DNA of 64,000 nt from NCBI GenBank assembly GCA_030435675.1, contig CM059621.1:17712374-17776373 (forward strand), given 5' to 3'. Of the stretch, positions 24,241 through 32,877 are shown piece after piece. The stretch comes from Steinernema hermaphroditum. Lineage: Eukaryota > Nematoda > Chromadorea > Rhabditida > Steinernematidae. Each line of letters begins with the position of its first letter. The stretch's first letter is position 1. Below the pieces are notes generated by a model, which was not told the origin of the DNA, did not search any database, and saw only the letters and a program-made list of their open reading frames with translations. A program made the translations under genes and the position numbers.

Positions 24241-24511
24241 ATGCCGTCCCGCAACATTCCATCACGGACACCAAGTCAAACACGCAAAGCTGCCGTCGTA
24301 CTTACTGTAGTTCGCCAGCCCGAGCAGCAGCACCGCGCTCGATATCTCTCCGAAGGAAGCCGCGGCGCTATCAAGGATCGCAGTGGATCTTCCCATTGCA
24401 GTGTCCAGGTGCATACGAGCTACAGTCTCCAATAGAATAGTCCGGATGTTGCAGCTCACTGGCTACTACCGCCCCATGCGCGTTGAAATGTATGCCGGAT
24501 CGGGGGCCGGG
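24241..24511 (+). pseudogene. NFAT5/TonEBP-like Rel-homology protein, 5' part (interrupted)
   Basis: Exon 24241-24408 encodes the start of the Rel-homology DNA-binding domain. The stretch QHRARYLSEGSRGAIKDR matches the DNA recognition loop of NFAT5-type proteins. A 46-nt GT-AG intron follows. The second exon starts at 24455 (LTGYYRPMRVEMYAGSG) and is cut at 24511 by the BEL/Pao element. The reading frame resumes exactly at 34593 after one copy of the CCGGG duplication. NFAT5-type factors regulate transcription in osmotic stress and immunity in other animals. The ATG at 24241 is 8 nt after an acceptor and is the likely start; an earlier exon cannot be excluded. As assembled, this allele cannot make an intact DNA-binding domain unless the element is spliced out. 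Confidence 0.85.
24507..24511. repeat. target-site duplication CCGGG (left copy)
   Basis: CCGGG immediately precedes the 5' LTR and is repeated at 34588-34592 directly after the 3' LTR. Five bp is a usual duplication length for BEL/Pao elements. Confidence 0.95.
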
Positions 24512-24896
24512 TGTCGCGTCCGCGACTTCATTCGAACCATCCTTTCTTAATCATCAAGTCATCCTATTCAAAGATCACCATCGGAGGAGTTGTGAGTCAA
24601 GATTTCAAAAGTACAAAAGTGTCAACAACTGGATCACGAGGCAAATAAGGGAAGGACTTGCGGGCCGTCGAAAACAACTTAACGACCCGCCACAGATCGC
24701 TCCCCTTCCTCACTCTTCCACCCGAACATCGTTCTTCCCTGTTACGTGTTAAATTTGTCGTGTTTGTATTTTATAAAAGGTTTAATTACCCAAGTTTGAG
24801 ATCCCACAGAACTATACATCCTAACGTGATCCAATCAAAGACCCGCGTGGCAGATTTCATCGAACGAGCTTCTAACCAACGAGACCCGACCGCTTA
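24512..24896 (+). repeat. 5' LTR
   Basis: 385 bp, starting TGTCGCGTCC. TATAAAA is at 24772-24778 and SL1 at 24779-24800, followed by CCCGCGTGGCA at 24842-24852. The last four bases are CTTA, whereas the 3' LTR ends TACA. A TGG-initial primer-binding site follows immediately. Confidence 0.95.
24779..24800 (+). promoter_or_regulatory. complete SL1 spliced-leader exon within the 5' LTR
   Basis: All 22 nt match nematode SL1: GGTTTAATTACCC followed directly by AAGTTTGAG. The next bases are ATCCCAC, not the GTAAAC-type donor of an SL RNA gene, so the copy ends exactly where a trans-spliced leader would join an mRNA. TATAAAA abuts it on the left. A TATA-directed start would fall near the 3' end of the leader, so whether SL1 belongs to U3 or to R is undetermined. 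Confidence 0.97.
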
Positions 24897-24914
24897 TGGT
24901 GCATCGTCCTCATC
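24897..24914 (+). other. putative primer-binding site
   Basis: TGGTGCATCGTCCTCATC begins with the TGG expected opposite a tRNA 3' CCA and directly follows the 5' LTR. The tRNA is not identified. Confidence 0.5.
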
Positions 24915-25012
24915 GAACACCGAGTCAAAAACGGTCAGTTCTTTTATAAGCCATCGGAACTATTTCTACCTATCTGTGGAGATTTATTGGGTTATTTGCT
25001 AACAACTAAGTC

Positions 25013-28000
25013 ATGGCACCAGGCAGTGTAGCAACTTCCCCAGACAAGGCGCGGCTTACTAGAGCGTTTAATAACCTAGTAAAAGTCATTGATGACTACA
25101 GCAATCTAGTTATGTCAGCACCTAATTATCCATCCGACCAAAATGAGCTAGACAAATTCATTTTGGAAAAGGAACTGGAAGTTGAAGATGCGAAAATCAC
25201 AATTACCCATGAAATACATGCAGTAGAAGACGCAATGGAGAAGTACAAAAGTACCTTCCTTGATCTCCTCGAGGAAGAAAGAACTAAGGATGAGGGAAAA
25301 TTCTTGGAGATGTCAGACAAGTATGGCGACGCCATTGATGGCGCACAGGCACGTCTCCTTGAACTAGAAAGGATATCGTTCGGCTTGCAAACGAAACGCA
25401 AGCTGGGATGTCAGCAGGACAAGACGCAATCAGTATTCAATGCAACGAACACTGATATTCAAATTCGTAGCCATGGTCCACCCATTCAACCCTCATCGAC
25501 TCAGGCGTCCCTAAAACTGCCCGAGATCCCTTTACCTAAGTTTAAGGGTAATTCATGGGAATGGGACAATTTCTATGAATTGTTCCAAAATCAGATCGCA
25601 TCCAAAGCAATATCGGACTTAGAGAAGTTTCACTATCTTCTCGCGTCCTTAGAAGACGAGCCAAGAAAGCTCATGGCAGCTTTCCAGCCAATTGGCAGTA
25701 GCTTCTATCCAGCCATGGACTTACTCAAGCAAAGATATGGCAATAATACAGTTATTATTGAAACTTTGCTGACAAAGCTTAATCAAGCACAAGCTAATTC
25801 CACCAGTCTCAAAGACATGCGAAAATTGTTGAACAGATTGTATGTCATCACTAATCAGTTGCAAGCCAAGAAGATTGACATGGATTCAATGGCATTGCTA
25901 AGCCAGATTAGGCTGAAATTCTCGGAAGATTTGCAGAGAAGACTCCTAGCTAAACAGCAATCAGCAAGTTCTTGGAATTGTCAAATCATGCTTCAATCAT
26001 TGGATGAAATCATTCAACAAGAAGAAATGATTTCCTGCCAGATTCATACTTCTCAAATGAAGAGTGAATCAAAGCAGAAGTTCAATCAGGACAAGGAGTC
26101 CAAGAAGCACAAGAACAACGAAGACCAAGAATCAGTCGAGAAGTACGAGAAACCAAAGATGGCATGCGTCTACTGTAACAACAATAACCACAGATCGTTT
26201 GAATGTACCCAAAAGGTCAAGATCGAAGAAAGGACAAAGTACCTGAGGGACAACAAGCTGTGTCTCAACTGTTTGAAAACAGGACACAGAGTAGCAGACT
26301 GTAAGGCAAGGGGAAGATGCTTCCATTGCAAAAAGAAGCATCATAGCAGCATATGCGGAGAGCAAAAGACGAGAGCCCAGTCATCTACTACAGAAGAAAA
26401 GAAGGCGCTGAAGGCTGACAAATCAAACTCCGCGGATATGTTCATGTTGGAAGAAGACAGTAATCCATTACGCAACTTCAGGATTACTGAAGCTAAAGCT
26501 GATACACTCATTGGTACCGCTCAAGTGAGGAACAAGCTCAATGGAAAGACAACAAAGGTCCATGCACTCCTCGACACAGGTGCCGCTCGTAGCTTCATTT
26601 CAAAGCAACTCGCAGAAGAGCTGCAACTTCAAGAAGTATCAGCTGGAACAATCTACATTCAACCTTTCAACACTCCGAGTCCCATCCCTACAGAAGCATG
26701 TGCTTCAATGATAGAAGTCATGGACACCAAAGGCAGTAGCCATGACATCTACGTACTGATAACTGAGGGAATTCATGGTGAAGGGAGCAAGTCCTTCATG
26801 CCCGATCAAGATATCAAGTACATCAAGCAGCATGAACTCGAACTCAACGAAATCTACAAATCGAGAGACCCGTTTCAACCGAAATTAATCATTGGATGTG
26901 ATTATGTTTGGCACTTTTTATGCACCCTGAACCAAAAGCACAACCTTCCATCGGGAAGAAAACTCATTCCAACCACGATTGGATACATGGTGTCAGGACT
27001 CAAGAGACAACCACTTAAAGAAGAGGTCGTCAATGTGCAGCCAATTCATGAACCACATTTATCCATGAACCAGGAAGACGATCAACGCGCGTGGCTAACT
27101 TCTCTGGAAATGGAAAGAGTCGGTTGCGAAGGGCAAGAAACTAAGCAGCAAGAGTCCGAGCGAATCAATCAAGAAGTTGTACGTCGATTCAAGGAAACAG
27201 TCCGGCGCAATGATGATGGATACTACGTACGATTCCCATGGAAGGAGAATCATCCGAATCTTCCGGACAACTATGGGATAGCAATTCAACGCCTTAAATC
27301 GACAATCAAGTTCCTGCAAGGAACACCAGGACTGCTCAAGCAGTACAACGACATATTTGAAGACCAACGGAATAAAGACATCATCGAGGAAATCAATCCA
27401 ACGGCAGAACCCGTAGGACCTCGAGTACACTACTTAGCACATCAGCCTGTACTGACTCCTCAGAAGGAAACCACTAAGCTGAGAATTGTGTTCGACGCAT
27501 CGAGTCATCTCAAGGGCAAGCCATCTCTCAACGATTGCATTAATCAAGGACCAACGATCCTACCAGACCTAGCCGGAATCATAATCAGATTCAGGGTCGG
27601 AGACATAGCAATCATAGCAGATATTGAGAAGGCATTTCTTCAAGTCCGACTTCACATGGAGGACAGAAATGTAACAAGATTCCTGTGGATCAAGGATCCC
27701 TCGAAACCAGTCGAACAGAATAACATACGTGTATTTCGATACACTAGAGTCACCTTCGGAATCAATGCAGCACCATTCCTGTTGGCACAAACTATCAGAT
27801 ATCATCTCTCGACCATCCGAGACAAGCAATTGGCGAGAGAACTAGAGAAGAACACTTATGTCGACAACATTGTCTTTACGACTTCGAACGTCAAAGAAGC
27901 CGAACAATTCTACGACAAAACTAAGGATCTTTTTCGTGTCATTGGCATGAATCTCAGAGCATTCATCTCAAACGACAAGAAGATCACGAAGTCGATACCC

Positions 28001-31000
28001 GACATAGACTTAGCCACAGTTCAAGAAGAAACGAAGATGCTTGGAATTCGTTGGCATCCCGAAGCGGATAATCTCACATGGACAGTAATCATCCCAAAGG
28101 ACGACGACATCACGAAGCGAATCGTGACCAAACGCTATGCTAGCATCTATGACCCTATGGGATACCTTTGTCCATTACTTCTCCAAGCAAAGCTATTCAT
28201 CCGAGAATTGTGGAATGAAAATCAAGACTGGGACATCCGTTTAAGTGAAGAGTTGAGCGAAAAATGGAAAACAATAGCAGACGCCATCACCAGCTTCAAC
28301 AAATCTCTTCCAAGACAAATCATCAAGATGGAAGAAGATTGCAGGATAGTCATCTGCTCTGACGCCAGCAATGACGCCATCGCGGCGTGCATATATGCTG
28401 TCAGCGGTGAAGAAACCAACCTAGTCATGGCAAAAAGCAAATTGACACCGAGTAAAGCAAAACCAACTATGCCGAAGTTGGAACTCAATGCGATAGTACT
28501 CGGAATGAGACTAGGAACATTCGTCATTCAACATCTTCAGCACAAGGTCAACATTACGGAAGTCATAGTTCTGTCAGATTCACAAATATCTCTTTCGTGG
28601 ATCAGATCATCAGCACCGTCCAAAGCGGGAATCTATGTCGACAGAAGAATCTCGGAAATTCGATCCGTCACAGAACAGCAAATCAGTTGTGGAAGACGTG
28701 TATTATTTGGATACATTACCACGGACCAGAACCCGTCAGATTGTGCAACACGTGGCCTAATAAGAGAAGAAATACAGCACCATATCTGGTGGACTGGACC
28801 CATCTACAGTCACTTACCACTATCCTCTTGGCCCAAGTCATTGGATCCTTTCGTCATCCCAGAAGATAAGACGGAAGTCATTCAAGAAACAGTGATTGGA
28901 GTGACTTGCCAAGAACAAGAGAAGAAGACCGTAGTCACGGAAATTATCCAAAAGTACTCATCTCTCAAGAGAGCTCAAGAAGTCCTGGCATATGTGTTGC
29001 GAGTTATCAATAACTGCAAACATAAATCAAAGCAAGAACCCTGGACACTATCAACGAAGCGACAAATTGGAATCGAGCTATTCTCCGGACCTCTCACGGC
29101 GCAAGAAACCGAGAGAGCTTTACAACTGTTGATTTACTGTCATCAACAGGAATTACATGGGGATGATCCATCCTACAAAAATCTCGTCATCTTCAAGGAT
29201 AAACATGAAATCCTTCGGTGTAGAGGAAGACTCGGAAATTCAGAGCTACCAGAACAAACAAAATTCCCAATCCTAATCATATCAAAGTCGCACCTCGCGA
29301 AAATGATTATTCAGGAAGCTCATGGGAAGTTTCATAATTCTGTCAGTAGCACAATGGCAGTAGTACGAAGCAAGTACTGGATCATCCGATTGAGAGTCAT
29401 GGTCAAGCTAATCATACGGCGATGCCTGGGATGCCAAAGATTCAACAATCTACCCTACAGGTATCCAGACATGACTCATCTACCACTTGAACGCGTTATC
29501 CGCACTTGTCCATTTTGTCATATTGGACTAGACTACTTTGGACCCTTAAAAATCAAGCATTTTCTTAGTAGAGAACTAGTGGACAAAGCTTATGGAGCAA
29601 TCTTTACGTGTCAAGTTACACGACTGATTCATATCGAGCTTGTCAGCAATATGACCACTACTCAGTTTCTAAATGCCTTGAGAAGACTATTTGCCCGCAG
29701 AGGGGTTCCAAAGTCCATCACGTGCGACAATGCTCCTACATTCACTCTTGGAGAGAAAATGCTGCAAGAAGTAGCTAGAACCATGAATGAAGACAACGAT
29801 GTCAAACGATTCATGGCTAACAAAGAAATCCTCTGGAGGAAGATTACCCCCTACAGCCCATGGCAAGGAGGATTTTACGAACGACTCATTCGCAGCATCA
29901 AAGAATCGCTCTACAAAGTCATCGGATCTAAGGCGCTAGCTTACGAAGAGCTTGAAACGCTACTCATTGAGATTGAAGGCACCTTGAACAGTCGGCCGAT
30001 GACGTACATTGAGGAGTCATGGAATGAGAATCCGATTCTTAGACCCATTGACTTCATTCAAAACGAGATGATTGTTGCTTATCCATTCGAGGATCATTCG
30101 AGTCAAGAACCAGATGATGACTATTTCCCACCCAGCGACAAAGTTCAACTTCGAACAAGACAACAAACCTGGGAAGCTTTGAAGTCATCAATACATCTCA
30201 ACCACCAGTTCTGGAATATATGGTCGAAGCATTACTTGACTCAACTTAGAGAGCATCACAAGAAACGAATGGATAGAAGCCAGTCATCAAGCACACCGAA
30301 GGTCGGAGATGTAGTCATAATTATGGAACAGAATCAGCCACGAAATCAATGGCAGTTAGCTCGTGTGACGAAACTCCGACAATCTAACGATGGTCACATC
30401 AGGGAAGCCAAAGTAAAACCAGTCAACTATGGCGACGAACTCCTGAGACCAGTCAATCATCTTATCCCGCTGGAATTATCAGACTCTACTACTAGTGAAG
30501 ACAACAACGATGAGGAGCAGCGGGAAGCAGAAGAGCCAACACAACCACGTTACAATCTACGTAGAAGACCACGACCAAATTATGCCGAGGATAACAACAT
30601 CTACGCCATTCAAGATCGATCGTCATCACCCTTAGCACGACCCATGCAATACTGGAACCTTATGTTCATAGGCATGATCATAGCAGCACTATTGCCACAA
30701 TCAGAAGCAGCAAGTGCCTATTCGACCATCCAGTGCATCAAAGGTGGAGTCAAACTCAGCACATACAACGTCACGGAGTATGAGCTCTGTACGGGAAACT
30801 ACTGTACAATGCGGAAGAATCCACCATCAGAAGAAACCTTTTGGGTCCCACCTGAAGTATCGATTGAATCATATGACGTTATCCTGAAGGCCAAAATGGA
30901 CGAAAAAGTCATCGTGAGTCAAACCAGTTGCGAAGCAGCCCCCTTCTGTGAAAATATCAGATGCACATTTTGCACAACTCTGATATTCAACCCAGAGTGT

Positions 31001-32764
31001 TGGCCAAAAACAACGATTATAGTCATTGCCTTCATGATCTACACATTTCTCGTATTTCTATATCTCTTTACGAAAGTCATATGGAAGCTACTGAAGAAGA
31101 TCTGCAGCAAAATCATATGCAGCCGTCGAAGGAAATTACAGCTCCACCAGTGGGTTACCATGAGCATTCTGATTATGCTCGCGGTTAATCAAGCAGCAGC
31201 AATCTGCCAAGACGTAAACATTCTAACTTCGTCGAATACGAAATGTTTCAAATCAGGCAACAATGAAACATGCTCGGTGGAACTCATTCAGTCGATCAAA
31301 ATCAATCCATTGGAACGATCTGCATGCTTCAAACTACATGCAGAGAACAAGGAAATCTTGCAAGTGGAAATCCAATGGAAGAAGCTTATCCTGACTTGCA
31401 ATGAAAGAGCGAAAGTCATTACCAGAGATACGGCCACCATGGTTGCTTACAGCAAACGCTGTGCGAAAGCAGGATCATGCAGTGGAGACAAGTGCAATGA
31501 CATACTACCAGACAGTCTAATCGATGAATTAAAAGAAGGCAACAGCTACCCTGGGACGACAAGATGTATCCCAAGCTGTGGAGGAGTAGGATGTGGATGT
31601 TTCTTCTTCACTCCTGCTTGCCTATTCTATCGAATTTACCACAAACCAAGAAGTTCGAACGTCTACTCAATATTTGATTGCCCAACATGGAATCATGAAG
31701 TAGAAATCGAACTCACAGAGACGACTCTAAGTAGTCCGAAGACGCAGCCGTCCACTATTCGACTTTCGCCTAACAAGAGGGTCAGTCACAATAACAAGTC
31801 CATCGTCCTCAGTAATCTTGCGATACCAGTCATTCAACCATTGCTGAATCAATTCATCAAGAATGAAGAAGGAGTAGCAATGCTGGATGAACCCGTCAAG
31901 ACACCTTTAAGGTGCGCTTCAGAGAAGGACGCTCACAAGCTCAAGTGTACTGGAGAAGACGACTGCAGATGCCATCCTACAGAGGATAAAATCAATTGCG
32001 AATGCCCCGAAATCGATCTACAGAAGAAGATAGAAAACGTGCACAACCGTTTACCCATTATCTATCCTTCTATGAAACTTCAAGAAGAACGGGGACAAGT
32101 CACAGCAGAGCTTGAAGCAGCTCTAGCATCAGAAGTGACCATTTCGATCAAGGATAACTTTACCCGATCAACAACATCCATTGATGAAGATATCTGTAAT
32201 ATCAATACATCGGAAATCAAAGGATGTTATGGATGCATAACCGGAAGTTCGGTGAACATTACATGCAAGTCTTCAAGGAAGCCAATCATTGGAATCGTAA
32301 CCTGCGGGCAATTTACAGTCGCTATACCCTGTTCACCCGCCAGAAATACTACAACCATCCGCTTTCATCATCAAAGGGCGGAGGTGCAAGAGACTTGCAA
32401 AATCAGCTGCGGAGCTCATTCGGAAGAATTCGAAATGCATGGAATTCTGAACTTCGCTCACTTGAATACAGATCCGTGGAGAGAGCTTATTGAGGGAAGA
32501 GGTCTGACCAGCTTGGAGTCATTTTGGCCGGATATCACGCATATTTGGATGGTATTCATGACGAAAATCAAATTTATTGGAGCAGCAATTGTAGGCATGC
32601 TCATTTTACTCATGGTCACCTACAACTACGCTGGTGCGCTAGTACAGCTACTGACGCGGTTAGTAGCTGGCGCTGCTAAGTTCGTACTCGTTACAGTATG
32701 GGTGCGAATGTACTTAGGCTCCCGTCAAGCTCTCGGACCAAAACATGGTTCGAAGAGTGAGTAA
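25013..32764 (+). CDS. BEL/Pao Gag-Pol-Env polyprotein in one reading frame
   Basis: There are 2583 codons without stop or frameshift. Residues 1-350 form a helical Gag. CysHis knuckles lie at about 384-448 (CVYC...; CLNCLKTGHRVADC; CFHC...). The aspartic protease motif LLDTGAARS has Asp521. The reverse transcriptase active site reads YVDN near residue 949 rather than YVDD. RNase H carries CSDAS near 1115. The integrase HHCC finger spans about 1436-1474, with core acidic residues in LDYFG (~1506), CDNAP (~1571) and GGFYERLIRS (~1620). From about residue 1876 the frame continues into Env: two hydrophobic segments, a cysteine-rich ectodomain with a phlebovirus Gc-like loop (GCGCFFFTPACLFYR, ~2195), and a C-terminal membrane anchor near 2520-2550. 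Env fused in frame to Pol implies proteolytic release or a spliced subgenomic RNA. Env annotation rests on motif and cysteine pattern. Confidence 0.95.
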   Translation: MAPGSVATSPDKARLTRAFNNLVKVIDDYSNLVMSAPNYPSDQNELDKFILEKELEVEDAKITITHEIHAVEDAMEKYKSTFLDLLEEERTKDEGKFLEMSDKYGDAIDGAQARLLELERISFGLQTKRKLGCQQDKTQSVFNATNTDIQIRSHGPPIQPSSTQASLKLPEIPLPKFKGNSWEWDNFYELFQNQIASKAISDLEKFHYLLASLEDEPRKLMAAFQPIGSSFYPAMDLLKQRYGNNTVIIETLLTKLNQAQANSTSLKDMRKLLNRLYVITNQLQAKKIDMDSMALLSQIRLKFSEDLQRRLLAKQQSASSWNCQIMLQSLDEIIQQEEMISCQIHTSQMKSESKQKFNQDKESKKHKNNEDQESVEKYEKPKMACVYCNNNNHRSFECTQKVKIEERTKYLRDNKLCLNCLKTGHRVADCKARGRCFHCKKKHHSSICGEQKTRAQSSTTEEKKALKADKSNSADMFMLEEDSNPLRNFRITEAKADTLIGTAQVRNKLNGKTTKVHALLDTGAARSFISKQLAEELQLQEVSAGTIYIQPFNTPSPIPTEACASMIEVMDTKGSSHDIYVLITEGIHGEGSKSFMPDQDIKYIKQHELELNEIYKSRDPFQPKLIIGCDYVWHFLCTLNQKHNLPSGRKLIPTTIGYMVSGLKRQPLKEEVVNVQPIHEPHLSMNQEDDQRAWLTSLEMERVGCEGQETKQQESERINQEVVRRFKETVRRNDDGYYVRFPWKENHPNLPDNYGIAIQRLKSTIKFLQGTPGLLKQYNDIFEDQRNKDIIEEINPTAEPVGPRVHYLAHQPVLTPQKETTKLRIVFDASSHLKGKPSLNDCINQGPTILPDLAGIIIRFRVGDIAIIADIEKAFLQVRLHMEDRNVTRFLWIKDPSKPVEQNNIRVFRYTRVTFGINAAPFLLAQTIRYHLSTIRDKQLARELEKNTYVDNIVFTTSNVKEAEQFYDKTKDLFRVIGMNLRAFISNDKKITKSIPDIDLATVQEETKMLGIRWHPEADNLTWTVIIPKDDDITKRIVTKRYASIYDPMGYLCPLLLQAKLFIRELWNENQDWDIRLSEELSEKWKTIADAITSFNKSLPRQIIKMEEDCRIVICSDASNDAIAACIYAVSGEETNLVMAKSKLTPSKAKPTMPKLELNAIVLGMRLGTFVIQHLQHKVNITEVIVLSDSQISLSWIRSSAPSKAGIYVDRRISEIRSVTEQQISCGRRVLFGYITTDQNPSDCATRGLIREEIQHHIWWTGPIYSHLPLSSWPKSLDPFVIPEDKTEVIQETVIGVTCQEQEKKTVVTEIIQKYSSLKRAQEVLAYVLRVINNCKHKSKQEPWTLSTKRQIGIELFSGPLTAQETERALQLLIYCHQQELHGDDPSYKNLVIFKDKHEILRCRGRLGNSELPEQTKFPILIISKSHLAKMIIQEAHGKFHNSVSSTMAVVRSKYWIIRLRVMVKLIIRRCLGCQRFNNLPYRYPDMTHLPLERVIRTCPFCHIGLDYFGPLKIKHFLSRELVDKAYGAIFTCQVTRLIHIELVSNMTTTQFLNALRRLFARRGVPKSITCDNAPTFTLGEKMLQEVARTMNEDNDVKRFMANKEILWRKITPYSPWQGGFYERLIRSIKESLYKVIGSKALAYEELETLLIEIEGTLNSRPMTYIEESWNENPILRPIDFIQNEMIVAYPFEDHSSQEPDDDYFPPSDKVQLRTRQQTWEALKSSIHLNHQFWNIWSKHYLTQLREHHKKRMDRSQSSSTPKVGDVVIIMEQNQPRNQWQLARVTKLRQSNDGHIREAKVKPVNYGDELLRPVNHLIPLELSDSTTSEDNNDEEQREAEEPTQPRYNLRRRPRPNYAEDNNIYAIQDRSSSPLARPMQYWNLMFIGMIIAALLPQSEAASAYSTIQCIKGGVKLSTYNVTEYELCTGNYCTMRKNPPSEETFWVPPEVSIESYDVILKAKMDEKVIVSQTSCEAAPFCENIRCTFCTTLIFNPECWPKTTIIVIAFMIYTFLVFLYLFTKVIWKLLKKICSKIICSRRRKLQLHQWVTMSILIMLAVNQAAAICQDVNILTSSNTKCFKSGNNETCSVELIQSIKINPLERSACFKLHAENKEILQVEIQWKKLILTCNERAKVITRDTATMVAYSKRCAKAGSCSGDKCNDILPDSLIDELKEGNSYPGTTRCIPSCGGVGCGCFFFTPACLFYRIYHKPRSSNVYSIFDCPTWNHEVEIELTETTLSSPKTQPSTIRLSPNKRVSHNNKSIVLSNLAIPVIQPLLNQFIKNEEGVAMLDEPVKTPLRCASEKDAHKLKCTGEDDCRCHPTEDKINCECPEIDLQKKIENVHNRLPIIYPSMKLQEERGQVTAELEAALASEVTISIKDNFTRSTTSIDEDICNINTSEIKGCYGCITGSSVNITCKSSRKPIIGIVTCGQFTVAIPCSPARNTTTIRFHHQRAEVQETCKISCGAHSEEFEMHGILNFAHLNTDPWRELIEGRGLTSLESFWPDITHIWMVFMTKIKFIGAAIVGMLILLMVTYNYAGALVQLLTRLVAGAAKFVLVTVWVRMYLGSRQALGPKHGSKSE

Positions 32765-32877
32765 ACCGTCATGAGATGCAAGGTCCCTTCAAGATGGCCT
32801 GCATTTAGTCAAGGACCCATCCAAATAACCATATCCATTAGTCATATAACCGTTATAACTACAAAATTGACTCAAGC

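Noticed and set aside
24779..24800. SL1 RNA gene
   Set aside because: The leader is not followed by the GT donor and the Sm-site RNA body, and it lies inside an LTR present in two copies.
24658..25002. Frame starting MRAVENNLTTRHRSLPFL, repeated at 34349
   Set aside because: It lies in the LTR and leader of the BEL/Pao element and is duplicated only because the LTR is.
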